NCBI GenBank assembly: GCA_029721435.1
Contig: CM056578.1
Span: 15,388,411 to 15,452,410, forward strand
DNA length: 64,000 bases
Source: Gymnothorax reevesii
Lineage: Eukaryota > Chordata > Actinopteri > Anguilliformes > Muraenidae
Direction of reading: 5' to 3'
In this document: positions 1 to 11,200 of the stretch, in pieces
Position numbering within the stretch: the first letter of the stretch is position 1
Layout of the letters: each line of letters starts with the position of its first letter
Program-made: the position numbers and the translations under genes
The notes under the pieces: generated by a model
Database searches by the model: none
What the model was told of the DNA's origin: nothing
The model's input: the letters and a program-made list of their open reading frames with translations, nothing else

Positions 1-1763
1 ATCTAACAAGACATCAGGTTGCAATGCCTACATATGTACCCCACTAATCAGAGAATTAGGGAATACGTAACTGCTGCCACTGTCATGAGCCGTATGTACA
101 AGTAGTTTGTGTGGAGGGTTAGGACAGAGCACAGCACTTCCAACTACCTCTCTCTGTTTAAAAGGACACTCAATGAAGCTACTAAAGTAATGGGAATGGA
201 AAATAATGTCAAAACTAGAAACTGATTAGGATGTCTGCCAATGAGTTCTGAAGCATTTTCCCACTAGCTTTGCTTCCTAAAAACTGGGCTACTGCTATCT
301 GAATGCCATCCATTTTTTCCTTTTTTTTCTATTGTAATATTACAGCAATGAAACATCTTGTTGGGAGCCCCGACCAATGCAGGTCTTGTGCTCACACCGT
401 GCAAGACATTTCAGTGACTATAAATATAACAAACAGCTTGGTCGAGCAGCTTTACTACTGCAAAAGGTGTTACTGCGTTACAATCCTATTTCAAGTCCAT
501 CTGTTCAACGGGAGACATCATATATATCATTATTTTTTGTTCTGTATATGTTGTAAATCAAAACCTTACCTCACCTTGGGGTAATACACATTAGGCTAAA
601 ATTTACACCAGTACGGCAGGTCAGACACCGTCAAGGGCAATATTGTGCATCATATTGAGCGAATGGCTTTGCCAATGGGATACAGTCCAACACTGCCACC
701 AGAGGACAACATAGCCTTAAAGATTTTATGAATATTTCTACAGGTGTACAGCTCATTGATTGAATAGAAAGTCCCTTGTAATGAATGCGCCCTCTGGCAT
801 GATGCCAGGGTAATTGAATAATGTTTCGGAAATTAAATTGCCTTCTGGGGTGGCAGTGCTTTCGCGACTGTTGTCACGATGAGGGGTTTTTCATCAAATT
901 CCTTTTTATTTATTTATTTATTGAAAACAAATCAAAGGCACATGCGTAAGTTGTTACTGGGATTAGACAAAATGCTGTTGTCTGACTGTCTCCCAGCATT
1001 AGGATGCAAAGCCACCTGTGTTGGGAGAGATTTGTTTGCTTTGTTTCTCATTTCCAAAATGATGTAAACAGCAAAAATAGAGTCTGCTGCCAATTCAAGT
1101 ATCATAATTGGGTATAATATTGTAAACTTATGTATCTTTGTTTGTGTTATAAGTTGTCTTGTTAAAGTGTGCATGAGTGCGTACGTGCCTGCCTGCGTGC
1201 GTGCGTGCGTGTGTGTGTGTGTGTGCTTTATGGTACATAGATAATTGAAGTTAAGAGTATGGTTAGAATTATGGATGGGTAAAGGTTAGGTAAGGGTTTG
1301 GGTTCAGCATGGATTGCTCATCGTTAAGACTAGGGACAGGCTGCAGAGAGACAGAAAGAATGAATGGAAGCCAATGCAATGTCGTCAGGAGGTTAGAATA
1401 ACAAGGATGTTCGTGTGTGTGTGTGTGTATAGGTGTGTTAGTTACGTGCAATTCAATATGTTTATTCTATTTTGGATTATTAGTTGTACTTGCTTATTTT
1501 GTTATTATTCTCTTCAGGACAGCCTCTCAGAATCTGGCTTACAGAGCTGTACTTAGTCATTTTTCTTTCAATATGACCTCGGAATTGCAGTTAGAAAAAA
1601 AACCCATAACAGGACCAGGATTCTCAGTGCAATAACACTCACCATGGTTGCAGCAGTCAAGGGTAACAACCTGAAAAACTTCTTTATTACTGACCGAAAT
1701 CTACGATTTTAGCAAGAATGTTAGTTGGCTGTGTTAGTCGTCTGTTTGTTTGTTTGTCTGTCT
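1..1763. other. intergenic DNA, no gene seen
   Basis: AT-rich sequence without a convincing coding region; the open frames here are short, lack recognisable motifs and run through low-complexity DNA. It holds two short microsatellites (listed separately) and nothing else I can name. Confidence 0.6.
1187..1226. repeat. microsatellite, (TGCG)n then (GT)n
   Basis: A cctg/cgtg tetranucleotide run passes into a pure GT run. A second GT tract lies at 1413-1428. Simple sequence, no other role evident. Confidence 0.9.
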
Positions 1764-2260
1764 GTCTATTTGTTAGTAACACAGCTTTTTGCCACTTACA
1801 TTTTGGTGATTTTTAAGAAACTTCTCCATACAATAACACAGATCTTCCGTCAGAAGTGCATATATTTTCTAGTCACACAAAAGGCCCAAATCAGTCAATA
1901 ACTTCATTCGTATTATAGCTAGAGTTTTGAAACCAATGCCACTCTGTTCCTCAAACCAGTGCAGTCAAGTCACATTGATGTACTAAGTATATAATAAAAA
2001 TGACGTCAAATTTGTTTGTTTGTTAGTAACACGCTTTTTTACCCTTTGCATATCGTTTATGGTCATGAAACTTCACCATATGATAGAGGAGGTTCGTCGC
2101 CAGAAGCCTATACTTTTTTAGTCGCTAGGTCAAGGTCAAGCTCACCAAAAACATTAAAACCACAAAAAGTCTTGAAACCAATTCCATTCTGTTCGTTCAG
2201 TTTGAGATCTGTGCACAATTTCAGCAAGTCATCATTCAATGAATAACCTTTAATTTATTT
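1764..2260 (+). repeat. two-copy tandem duplication, ~245-250 bp unit
   Basis: The stretch starting near 1771 (tgttagtaacac) recurs near 2021, and the stretch near 1929 (gaaaccaatgcc) recurs near 2174, an offset of 245-250 bp. Both copies share the order tgttagtaacac, cttttt, gaaactt, cagaag, gaaacca, ctgttc. The second copy carries aggtcaaggtcaa, a signature shared with the Helitron-like repeats at 19.2-20.1 kb, so this is probably a relic of that group. The copies are strongly diverged. Confidence 0.55.
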
Positions 2261-3287
2261 GTTTATTCGTTTGTTTGTTTGCACAAACATATTTAGGCAA
2301 ATTCTTTCTTTTTTTTGTATGAAAAGTTCTCTTTTTTATATTAATTACTTGGAAGTAAAAGTCATACAGTACATCTATCACCCAACTCAAAACCTATATT
2401 GGACATGCAGATGGTAGAAGAATCAAAATTGTCCATGCTGTTCTAAATTTATAAGACTATACATGTTCCGGAACCTTCATGTGATTCCTAATTGTTTCCT
2501 CACATTTATATATAACATATTTGTGCCACGTCCATCATTTGGTTGGCAAGATTACATTTGTTTGACTTCCATGTATTTCTCAGTGCTTTAAACACAGCGT
2601 TTGGTTTGGCAGTAACATACCTGCCTCAAACATGGCTTTTGTCCCGACTAGTATATTTGCGATCATGCATCAGGGTTACAAAGTTGACTCAATGTTATTG
2701 TAATGATTTTTACAGTAAAACCACACCTATTCACCAATTGGAGATCTGAGAGCATGGTTTGGCAGCGCTGCACAATAGCAATCAGTTATGATGGTGAGAA
2801 AGGTAATCTACACAGATGGGCCTTCCATGGGCAAGCTACACTCCACTTCTTCCATATCGCTTCTATATTTCCAGCTGGGCTTTCTTTCACTGACCTTCTG
2901 TAACCAGCAAATGTGGAGGTGAATGCAGCATAAATATTGTGTTTACATGGTCCATCAGGAAAATGATCTGTGTCAGGCCATGGGATTTCACGCCAACACA
3001 TTGGGTTTACAGTTGAGAGGGAATGCTGTAGCCAGGGCAAGCTATGATAACACTTCAATCAAATGCACAATGAAAACTAGGAGCAACAAGAAGATATGGC
3101 CCTTTCACCTCTCTGGCTGCAGACTTTAAGAATTTCTTCGGACTTAACACAGCAAAAAAAAAGTAGACATCAGAAATAGCAGACCTACAGTACTCTTGCC
3201 TTGCATCCCACTTACATTGCACTTTATTTGAATGGGTGGAGTAGGCTATGGGTGAAAATTCTGGACAAAGGAACCAATAGCAAGTAG
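2261..3287. other. intergenic DNA, no gene seen
   Basis: No motif-bearing open frame, no recognisable repeat edge. The short ORFs on both strands overlap each other and look like chance frames. Confidence 0.55.
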
Positions 3288-3720
3288 ACTAGAATGCAAA
3301 ATCATAGCCTTTATTGACATGCAGAGTCCAAACCAGGTGAGCACACCTGACACAGTACAGAAGCGTAATCCAAAACAGGGTCCACAAACAGGCAGGAGGT
3401 CTAAAACCAAAAAGGCACAGAGCACAGCACAAAATCACAAACCAGAGGGAGTCGAGAGTCTGAAATCTGAGGTCATAAGCCAAGGCAGCAAAAGACAAGA
3501 ATCATGGTTGTACAAAATGAAGTCAGTAACAGGAGGAAAACAAATCCAGGCAGGTAGAGACAGGTATCGGAATTGGACGGAAGGGTGTCACTATCTAACA
3601 AACAGATCACTGGTGTACAGGTAGCTTGGCACAGGAAAAGTTCAATGTTTTGACAAAGAATGAGCTAAAATGAGGGACTGTTATACACAAGGCAGGTCAC
3701 AAGCTAGGCAGGGCAGAAGG
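3288..3720 (-). repeat. decayed gypsy LTR fragment (promoter-distal part)
   Basis: On the minus strand this resembles the R-U5 part of the sushi-type LTRs in this window. AATAAA reads on the minus strand at 3315-3310. Further upstream is a tttgtcaaaa stretch comparable to the TTGTCAGA motif of the complete element, and the sequence is rich in the aaaaca/caggcagg words typical of these LTRs. No TG/CA ends or target duplication were found, so it is a truncated relic. Family assignment is by resemblance only. Confidence 0.45.
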
Positions 3721-3764
3721 TGTGAGGGATAATCTATTCTAAATTCATTTACTAAGAGGTGAGA

Positions 3765-3843
3765 TGGGGCCTTTCTTTGTGGAGTTTGTAAATTCTCCCC
3801 GTGTTCGCAAGGGTTTCCCCCGGGTACTCCAGTTTTCTCCTCC
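3765..3843 (+). repeat. left half of an older interspersed repeat, interrupted by the gypsy element
   Basis: The words ctccccgtgttcgcaagggt and cgggtactccagttttctcc match a repeat I recognise as common in teleost genomes (ctccccgtgtt...gggtttcc...gggtactcc...tttcctcccaca). The match breaks exactly at 3843/3844, where the gypsy LTR starts, and resumes at 10381. Family name uncertain. Confidence 0.6.
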
Positions 3844-4951
3844 TGTCATGACTGACAGAAGAACCAAACGCGAGTCAGGAAATCCAAAGCCGTAGTCGTT
3901 TATTCAGACAATAGGTCGGGAAGCCAGGGGTAGCACAGAGACGTAGTCAGGCAGGCAAGGTTCGTACACGAAAAATCAATAAATGCAGCAACCAAAACAA
4001 AAGGGCTAAGCAAAAGAGTAATCAGTCAGATACAGGCTATAGTTGTACACGGGAATCTAGACGAGAATACAAAGCACAGGCAAGGAGAAAAGGAATGAAG
4101 ATCTGACAAAGCTCTGCAGAGAAATGAGACATTTATATACTCAAAGAAATGACTAAACTAGGCGGGGAATAGGATAGGTGGGAGTTGCTAAACAATTAAA
4201 TATAATGAGCACATGAGGGAAAGACAAACCATGATCACGCATCACAATTGACAGACCAATCCTAAACATGAAAACGGACTCCGATTAGGGAGTTGCCTAA
4301 GTGAATAATAGAACGAGAGGCAGCTCGAGGTAAAACAGGTGCGAGAGATCGCAGTAATCAGCAGAGTCAGGGATAGGAAACGGGAGGGCGGAGTTTACAG
4401 ACTAGAGCGAATGCAAAGAGCATTAGTAAAAACGAACAACGTGATATTTACACACCACTACATGACAGGTGAATATTAATACACAGAAGTACTCAGGATG
4501 AGTATATTAGTCTATGTTAGTAATGACATTACGTAACATGAAGTATTAGTCTTAATTAATATGTTAATCTGAGAATAGCGGGAATTACAGGAAACGAGAC
4601 GTGAAGGAAGATTTTCGGAAACCACGAAAACCCACGGAAATCACCGAATAGATGCTATAACGCGGACAGGGAAATGCATTGCTTAAATACATAGAAGACG
4701 TACATGACATGACTGGGGCAGACGAGGTGCTATGCATGGAAAGGAAGACATGGTAAGATAACTAATGATCTAAACTTGAAACATAATAAAACAAGGAAAT
4801 CCAAACTACCAAAATACAATACATAATCCTAAGAATGGTCAGTCAGAGCAATGATCATTAAACACAGAAATCCATAATCATGGCAAAGCCAGGCACAGAA
4901 CTAAAACAAGACATAAGCATAATGAAACAAGAAAGAATACAGATTATGACA
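3844..4951 (-). repeat. 3' LTR of the sushi-type gypsy element
   Basis: 1108 bp, TG...CA, 99.7% identical by eye to 9273-10380. The polyadenylation hexamer AATAAA reads on the minus strand at 3904-3899. The self-primer sequence is also present here (4098-4109). Confidence 0.95.
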
Positions 4952-4952
4952 G

Positions 4953-4968
4953 TACCCCCCCTCCTATG
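4953..4968 (-). promoter_or_regulatory. polypurine tract of the gypsy element
   Basis: On the minus strand the bases just before the 3' LTR read aggaggggggg followed by TAC and then TGTCAT. A purine run directly upstream of the 3' LTR is the expected primer for plus-strand DNA synthesis. Confidence 0.8.
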
Positions 4969-7900
4969 AACGCCTCTGGGCGTTCTTAGCTGACGGCACA
5001 AGATGGTCTTTATGAAACTCACGTATTAAAGATTTGTCCATGATGAAGCGGGCTGGAATCCAGGATCTCTCCTCGGGGCCGTAGCCCTCCCAGTCAATGA
5101 GATATTGGAGCCCACGGCCCCGACGACGGCAGTCCAAGATGCGTCGGACGGTAAAGGTTTCACCGCCATCAATGATGCGGGGTGGAGGGGGGGGGGCCGG
5201 ATCCTCGTGTAGGGGATTGTTGACAGCAGGCTTGATTCTAGAAACGTGGAAGGTAGGGTGAAGGCGTCTCATGGTGGATGGGAGTCGAAGGCGTACAGCC
5301 GTGGGGCTGATGATCTTCACTATGGAAAAGGGTCCAATGTAGCGGGGTGCCAACTTACGAGTACCCCCGCGAATAGGGATGTCCTTAGTGGAGAGCCAGA
5401 CTTTTTGCCCAATCCTGTAAACCGGGGCCGGAGTACGCCTACGATCCGCCAGTAACTTGGTTCGGGCTGCCGCCTTGAGCAGGTTAGAACGTACAATCCT
5501 CCAGGTGCGCTTGCATCGACGGATGAAGGCAACGGCTGACGGAACTCCCACCTCCTCCTCCTGGCTGGGGAAGATGGGAGGTTGATACCCCATACAGCAT
5601 TCGAAGGGTGATAGTTGTGAAGAGGAGGAGGTATGACTGTTGATGGCGTACTCCGCCCATGGTAGTTGTTGGCTCCAACTGGACGGACAGTGTGAACACA
5701 GGCACCTGAGGACTGTCTCGATGCTTTGGTTTGCACGTTCAGTTTGGCCATTGGTTTGGGGATGGAAGCCTGAACTGAGGCTGGCAGATGTTCCGAGCAA
5801 CTTGCAAAAAGCCTTCCAGAAGCGGGCAGAGAACTGAGGACCTCTGTCTGACACAATATCTGAGGGAATGCCATGGAGTCTGATGACATGCTGGACTAAC
5901 AGAGATGCAGTTTCAGAGGCAGAGGGGAGCTTGGTGAGCGGTATGAAGTGCACAGCTTTTGAGAAACGGTCCACAATGGTGAGGATGGTGGTATTATGGT
6001 TGGAGGGGGGTAGGCCAGTGATGAAGTCGACGGAAATATGTGACCAAGGGCGGTGTGGGATGGGATGTTGCTGGAGAAGTCCTTGAGGTGGTTGATTGGT
6101 GGTTTTAGCCTGGGCACAGGTAGAACAGGTGGATACAAAGTCCAGGATATCTTTGTTCATGCGTGGCCACCAGAATTTGCGGCGAATGAAGTGGAGAGTG
6201 CGCCCTCTACCCGGGTGACAGGAGAGTTGAGAAGAATGTCCCCAACGGAGAACTTGAGGGCGCATGGACTCTGGTACAAACAGTCTGTGGTCAGGGCAGT
6301 CACTGGGATTGCCAGAGTCCCCTTGGGCTTCTTGAACCTCTCGCTCAATGTCCATCTCAACCGCATTGACCACAACTTGTGAGGGCAGGATGGTGTCTGG
6401 GAGTTCGTCATTAGTAGAGGCCTCGAACTTTCTTGAGAGGGCGTCAGGCTTGATATTCTTGGATCCAGGTCGAAAGGTGAGGGTGAAGTTGAAGCGGGAG
6501 AAGAATAAGGCCCATCTGGCCTGTCTAGGGTTAAGTCTCTTGGCTGATGAGAGAAACTCTAGGTTCTTATGATCTGTCCAGACTTGAAATGGTATCTCAG
6601 TTCCTTCCAGCCACTGACGCCACTCCTCCAAAGCAAGTTTGACAGCAAGTAACTCTCGGTTTCCGATGTCATAATTCTCCTCAGCAGGACTAAGACGTCT
6701 TGAAAAGAACGCACATGGGTGTACTTTGTTGTCCAGGCTTGATCTTTGAGAGAGCACAGCTCCTACTCCGATGTTAGAGGCATCCACCTCCACTATGAAC
6801 TGAGCATTGGGGTCAGGATGGATCAGGATAGGTGCCGTGGTAAACAGGCATTTGAGCCGTCTGAATGCAGTAGCCGCCTTCTCTCCCCATACAAACCGGG
6901 ACTTGGAGGAGGTGAGTGCTGTTAGAGGAGCGGCGACCGAACTATAGTTCCTGATGAACCTCCTATAGAAGTTGGCGAAGCTAAGGAACCGTTGAAGTGC
7001 CTTGCGATCTTCAGGTTGAGGCCAACTGGTAACTGCCTCAACTTTAGCTGGATCCATATTGAGAGACCCCGTGGAGATGACATAGCCCAGGAAGGTGGTT
7101 GTGGTGCATGAGAACTCGCACTTCTCAGCCTTGATGAATAGGCGGTTCTCCAGAAGCCTCTGTAGGACCAATCTGACATGACGTCTGTGTTCCTCTTGGT
7201 TGCGGGAAAAAATTAATATATCGTCAAGGTAGACAAAGACGAATCTGTTGATAAAGTCCCGTAACACGTCGTTGACTAGGCCTTGGAACACAGCGGGGGC
7301 ATTGGTGAGTCCGAATGGCATGACTAAGTACTCCCAGTGACCAGTAGGGGTGTTGAAGGCCGTCTTCCACTCATCGCCCTCACGGATACGCACTAAGTGA
7401 TAAGCATTGCGTAAATCCAATTTGGTGAATAGCTTGGCTCCACTGAGTTGATCGAATGCCGTAGTCATGAGAGGCAAGGGGTAACGGTTCTTAACTGTGA
7501 TGTTGTTGAGTGCCCGATAATCAATACATGGCCGGAGTGACCCGTCTTTCTTCTTGACGAAGAAGAATCCAGCGCCAGCCGGTGAGGAGGAAGGTCGAAT
7601 GATGCCCGCAGATACGGCTTCCCTCAGGTACTTCTCCATCGCCACCGTCTCGGGGCGGGACAATGAAAACAGTCGCCCCCTGGGTGGTGTAGTCCCTGGT
7701 TTAAGGTCAATGGCACAGTCATAAGGCCGGTGCGGGGGAAGGCCGATGGCGCGAGACTTGCTGAAGACCTCCTTGAAATCATGGTATTCTGTTGGGACTT
7801 TGCTTAAGTCCGGGCTCTCCTCAGATGTTTGCTTCAGGACAGGGACATGGGCTTGACCAAGGCATCTGTATAGGCATGATGGGCTCCAGGCCCGGATCAC

Positions 7901-8317
7901 GTGTCTCTCCCAGTCAATTTCCGGGTTGTGGGTTCTCATCCAGGGGTGGCCCAGAATCACCGGTGCATGTGGCGAGTCGATGATGTAGAGCTGGATCCTC
8001 TCCTGGTGATTGCCGGAAACTAGCAGTCTGAGCGGGATGGTGAGGTGGGTGATAGTGCCGATCTTCTGGTCGTTGAGTGAGTTAGCTATACGTGGACGTT
8101 CAACCCGTTGTGTAGGAATCCCCCATCGACTCGCCACGCTAGCATCCAGGAAGCTTTCCTCTGCCCCAGTATCGATGAGGGCAGTGGTCCCTCTTGACCC
8201 TCCATCCCATTCGATGGTTACAGGCAGGCAGGTGCGGTTTTTAGAAGAGGATTCGACAGGGAGTACGCCCACCAATGCTCCTCTCATCACTGGTGGGCGT
8301 TGGCTTTTACTGGACAA
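4964..8317 (-). CDS. Pol polyprotein of sushi-type gypsy (PR-RT-RNaseH-INT-chromodomain)
   Basis: An uninterrupted 1117-codon frame. Aspartic protease motif DTG is at about residues 49-51. Reverse transcriptase is at about 180-390 with YLDD at 363-366. RNase H follows, with acidic residues near D512, E555 and D582. Integrase has an H-H-C-C zinc finger (H694, H701, C731, C734) and a DDE triad near D764, D824 and E860. A C-terminal chromodomain lies at about 1055-1103 ([14 protein letters not shown]). The first codon of the frame is TTG, directly after an in-frame stop, so there is no independent ATG. Pol overlaps the end of gag and lies in the -1 frame, so it is presumably made by -1 frameshifting in the overlap (8287-8322), where an AAAA run offers a slip site. 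Size and order are those of Tf1/sushi-group elements. All catalytic residues I looked for are present. Confidence 0.93.
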   Translation of the reverse strand: MSSKSQRPPVMRGALVGVLPVESSSKNRTCLPVTIEWDGGSRGTTALIDTGAEESFLDASVASRWGIPTQRVERPRIANSLNDQKIGTITHLTIPLRLLVSGNHQERIQLYIIDSPHAPVILGHPWMRTHNPEIDWERHVIRAWSPSCLYRCLGQAHVPVLKQTSEESPDLSKVPTEYHDFKEVFSKSRAIGLPPHRPYDCAIDLKPGTTPPRGRLFSLSRPETVAMEKYLREAVSAGIIRPSSSPAGAGFFFVKKKDGSLRPCIDYRALNNITVKNRYPLPLMTTAFDQLSGAKLFTKLDLRNAYHLVRIREGDEWKTAFNTPTGHWEYLVMPFGLTNAPAVFQGLVNDVLRDFINRFVFVYLDDILIFSRNQEEHRRHVRLVLQRLLENRLFIKAEKCEFSCTTTTFLGYVISTGSLNMDPAKVEAVTSWPQPEDRKALQRFLSFANFYRRFIRNYSSVAAPLTALTSSKSRFVWGEKAATAFRRLKCLFTTAPILIHPDPNAQFIVEVDASNIGVGAVLSQRSSLDNKVHPCAFFSRRLSPAEENYDIGNRELLAVKLALEEWRQWLEGTEIPFQVWTDHKNLEFLSSAKRLNPRQARWALFFSRFNFTLTFRPGSKNIKPDALSRKFEASTNDELPDTILPSQVVVNAVEMDIEREVQEAQGDSGNPSDCPDHRLFVPESMRPQVLRWGHSSQLSCHPGRGRTLHFIRRKFWWPRMNKDILDFVSTCSTCAQAKTTNQPPQGLLQQHPIPHRPWSHISVDFITGLPPSNHNTTILTIVDRFSKAVHFIPLTKLPSASETASLLVQHVIRLHGIPSDIVSDRGPQFSARFWKAFCKLLGTSASLSSGFHPQTNGQTERANQSIETVLRCLCSHCPSSWSQQLPWAEYAINSHTSSSSQLSPFECCMGYQPPIFPSQEEEVGVPSAVAFIRRCKRTWRIVRSNLLKAAARTKLLADRRRTPAPVYRIGQKVWLSTKDIPIRGGTRKLAPRYIGPFSIVKIISPTAVRLRLPSTMRRLHPTFHVSRIKPAVNNPLHEDPAPPPPPRIIDGGETFTVRRILDCRRRGRGLQYLIDWEGYGPEERSWIPARFIMDKSLIREFHKDHLVPSAKNAQRRS

Positions 8318-9254
8318 TGCCTAATTTGATGTCCGGCGCCGCCACAGTAAAAGCAGGCATTCTCCCTTCTCCGTCTCTGCCTCTCCGCACTGGAAATCCG
8401 AGTCCGATCCACCTGCATAGGCTCCTCCACCGAAAAGGGTTGATTGCTTCTGGCACCACAGGGGGGGGGTGGAGACTTGTTCTGAGGTGGGGATGTTTGG
8501 TTGAGCGCCCTTCCACGGAATTGGCGTGCTCTGCGCCTCTCCTCCAAACGAGCGTCCACTCTGATGGCCATCTCCATGAGCCGATTGAGATCTTCGGGCA
8601 GGTCGCGAGTCAGTAGTTCGTCTTTTACTGGATCAGATAGTCCATTTAGAAAAGCATCGTACAAGGAGGCCCTGCCCCAGCCGCTATTGGTAGCCAAGGT
8701 CTGGAAATCGATTGCGTAATCTGAGACAGTTCTGGCACCCTGGCGGATGCGGAGGATCTCCCGTCCTGCCTCATGACCATGTTTGGACCGATCAAAAACC
8801 CTCGTCATCTCCTCGGCTAGTGACTCCGCAGTCCGTGTGCATGGTAACTCAGCCTCCCACGCCGCCGTTGCCCACTGCTTAGCTCTCCCGGTAAGCTGGG
8901 TGATAATGTAAGCCACCTTGGATTGCTCTGACGGGAAGGTTGCTGGCTGGAGTTGGAAGATGAGTTTACATTGCGTCAGGAAGGCGCGGCAGGTACCTGG
9001 TTCACCTGCGTACCTCTCAGGGGGTGGTAGACGGGCTCCGGAGTGGGAAGAGCTTGTGGTGCCGGTATAGGTGGAGCTGAGGGTTGCGGCGTGCCATCAG
9101 ATGGTGTAGCCCTTGCTTGGATAGTCAGGTTGCTGACGGAATGAGTCAGAGACTGCAGATGCTGCATAATCGCCAGCAGTTGTTGTTGCTGGGATTCGAG
9201 CATAGCTCCCTGCTGGCTCACTGCCGCCTGCAGTGGGTCACTCGCTGGTTCCAT
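8287..9254 (-). pseudogene. Gag of the sushi-type gypsy, one frameshift
   Basis: Two frames cover gag. The N-terminal part starts at an ATG at 9254 (MEPASDPLQ, then a glutamine-rich coiled stretch and a proline-rich linker) and runs off frame to a stop at 8976. The C-terminal part, open at least from 8916 to 8287, carries the capsid region and a CCHC zinc knuckle ([14 protein letters not shown], about 8355-8314). The capsid reading continues upstream of 8916 in the second frame, so the two parts are separated by what looks like a single-nucleotide loss around 9030. An ATG further upstream at 9278 lies inside the LTR and is less likely as a start. Gag would form the particle and bind RNA. With near-identical LTRs and an intact pol, the break is probably young, or a sequencing error. 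Confidence 0.85.
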
Positions 9255-9258
9255 CCTC

Positions 9259-9272
9259 TTGTCAGATCTTTC
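9259..9272 (-). promoter_or_regulatory. primer binding site, self-priming type
   Basis: Directly after the 5' LTR the minus strand reads GAAAGATCTGACAA, which does not look like a tRNA 3' end. Bases 9259-9270 (TTGTCAGATCTT on the plus strand) are a perfect reverse complement of 9527-9538, which lies about 30 bp downstream of the LTR TATA box. Tf1/sushi elements are known to prime reverse transcription by folding the 5' end of their own RNA onto the primer site, and this is the sequence pattern expected for that. Confidence 0.8.
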
Positions 9273-10380
9273 TGTCATGACTGACAGAAGAACCAAACGC
9301 GAGTCAGGAAATCCAAAGCCGTAGTCGTTTATTCAGACAATAGGTCGGGAAGCCAGGGGTAGCACAGAGACGTAGTCAGGCAGGCAAGGTTCGTACACGA
9401 AAAATCAATAAATGCAGCAACCAAAACAAAAGGGCTAAGCAAAAGAGTAATCAGTCAGATACAGGCTATAGTTGTACACGGGAATCTAGATGAGAATACA
9501 AAGCACAGGCAAGGAGAAAAGGAATGAAGATCTGACAAAGCTCTGCAGAGAAATGAGACATTTATATACTCAAAGAAATGACTAAACTAGGCGGGGAATA
9601 GGATAGGTGGGAGTTGCTAAACAATTAAATATAATGAGCACATGAGGGAAAGACAAACCATGATCACGCATCACAATTGACAGACCAATCCTAAACATGA
9701 AAACGGACTCCGATTAGGGAGTTGCCTAAGTGAATAATAGAACGAGAGGCAGCTCGAGGTAAAACAGGTGCGAGAGATCGCAGTAATCAGCAGAGTCAGG
9801 GATAGGAAACGGGAGGGCGGAGTTTACAGACTAGAGCGAATGCAAAGAGCATTAGTAAAAACGAACAACGTGATATTTACACACCACTACATGACAGGTG
9901 AATATTAATACACAGAAGTACTCAGGATGAGTATATTAGTCTATGTTAGTAATGACATTACGTAACATGAAGTATTAGTCTTAATTAATATGTTAATCTG
10001 AGAATAGCGGGAATTACAGGAAACGAGATGTGAAGGAAGATTTTCGGAAACCACGAAAACCCACGGAAATCACCGAATAGATGCTATAACGCGGACAGGG
10101 AAATGCATTGCTTAAATACATAGAAGACGTACATGACATGACTGGGGCAGACGAGGTGCTATGCATGGAAAGGAAGACATGGTAAGATAACTAATGATCT
10201 AAACTTGAAACATAATAAAACAAGGAAATCCAAACTACCAAAATACAATACATAATCCTAAGAATGGTCAGTCAGAGCAATGATCATTAAACACAGAAAT
10301 CCATAATCATGGCAAAGCCAGGCACAGAACTAAAACAAGACATGAGCATAATGAAACAAGAAAGAATACAGATTATGACA
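9273..10380 (-). repeat. 5' LTR of the sushi-type gypsy element
   Basis: 1108 bp, TG...CA. In transcript direction: U3 from 10380, TATA box at 9568-9561, predicted start of R near 9538, AATAAA at 9333-9328. It carries T, T and G at the three positions (9491, 10029, 10344) where it differs from the 3' LTR. Confidence 0.95.
9527..9568 (-). promoter_or_regulatory. LTR core promoter: TATA box and self-primer at the RNA 5' end
   Basis: On the minus strand TATATAAA starts at 9568 and TTGTCAGATCTT starts at 9538, a 30-bp spacing typical of TATA to start site. The transcript would therefore begin close to the 12-nt sequence that pairs with the primer site at 9259-9270. Confidence 0.75.
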
Positions 10381-10385
10381 CCTCC

Positions 10386-10555
10386 CACAAAAACATGCAT
10401 CATAGGAGCACTCAAACCAGTACCCCTGACAAAGGAATTGGCTTTAGAACTGGAGTTGGTCCCCAGGCGCCGCTCTGTGGCTGCCCTAATTGTAGGATGG
10501 GTCAAATGCAGAGGAAAAATCACCCCGCGGGGTTCAATAAAGTATATCTTCTTAT
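10386..10555 (+). repeat. right half of the older interspersed repeat
   Basis: Continues the repeat broken at 3843. cacaaaaacatgcat follows the cctcc target, then ggcgccgctctgtggctgcc and a tail with ggatgggtcaaatgcagagg and caataaagtatatctt. I recognise the tail from abundant teleost repeats (probably the 3' end of a non-LTR element or SINE). Family name uncertain. Confidence 0.6.
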
Positions 10556-10559
10556 AAAT

Positions 10560-11200
10560 ATAAGAGGTAAGATAAGATAATTAACAATACAAAATGGGAA
10601 ACAATGACAAAGACTAGTTTCACGAGACATCCTTAAACACTAACAGCTCCATTCAAGGAGTGCCTAAGTGTGGAGAGATGGGAGAAACAGACTAGAAGAG
10701 ATAGTTTATGCAGATACTTTGCAACTAAGGCAAAGGAACGGGAGAGCAAAGCGGGCAGAGTTACAGATTAGTGTTGAAAGCGGAGAGATCCAATTAGTAA
10801 AGTTAGTAGTTTATGCGATAATAATAATAATATTACCCAAATAGTGAAATTCAGTATGTTAGTTATTTACAGGATGAGTATATAAGTATGGATCAAGGGA
10901 TAAACTGCACAAAAACCTAGAGTGCTAGTGGTATTAGTGCTTAATTAGTAGTTAGTAGTGATGGAAGCGAACGAGACTTGAAGGAACTCACAAAACACTG
11001 GAAAACTTTTGAAATCACCTGAAGTGTGACAGCTCACAGACAGGGGTGTGCACTGGCTGTAGACAAAGAAACGCAAGACATCAAATGCAAATGGCGGTGA
11101 TATGGCAATTAATACAAAATACAACCGAATCAATAAACTAATAAACCAGGTGGGGAAAAATAAAAGTAAAACTAGAACATACAGAAACACGAGTAATGAC
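10560..11200 (-). repeat. decayed LTR of a family related to the complete gypsy element
   Basis: Several words occur in the same order as in the LTR at 9273-10380: ggagtgcctaagtg (gagttgcctaagtg), acaggatgagtatat (ctcaggatgagtatat), gcgaacgagacttgaagg (gaaacgagatgtgaagg) and tgaaatcacc. It is shorter and strongly diverged, without clear ends. A relic of an older insertion of the same lineage, in the same orientation. Confidence 0.6.

Larger units (their letters stand above)
3839..10385 (-). mobile_element. complete Tf1/sushi-type (chromodomain) Ty3/gypsy retrotransposon
   Basis: A full LTR retrotransposon, 3844-10380 (6537 bp), flanked by a 5-bp target duplication cctcc (3839-3843 and 10381-10385). 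Both LTRs are exactly 1108 bp and begin TG / end CA. Gene order on the minus strand is 5' LTR (9273-10380), primer site, gag, pol (PR-RT-RNaseH-INT-chromodomain), polypurine tract, 3' LTR (3844-4951). I counted three LTR differences (4062/9491, 4600/10029, 4915/10344), all transitions and two at CpG, about 0.3%, so the insertion is recent. Pol is open throughout, but gag has an apparent 1-nt frameshift, so this copy is probably not autonomous. Confidence 0.95.

Noticed and set aside
3319..3624. 101-codon plus-strand ORF
   Set aside because: Lies in a decayed LTR fragment, lysine/glutamine-rich because of caaaa words, no family motif.
5320..5889. 189-codon minus-strand ORF
   Set aside because: Alternative frame of the gypsy pol gene; the pol frame has all catalytic motifs.
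8317..8317. An independent start codon for pol
   Set aside because: The first codon is TTG after an in-frame TAG; -1 frameshifting from gag explains expression better.
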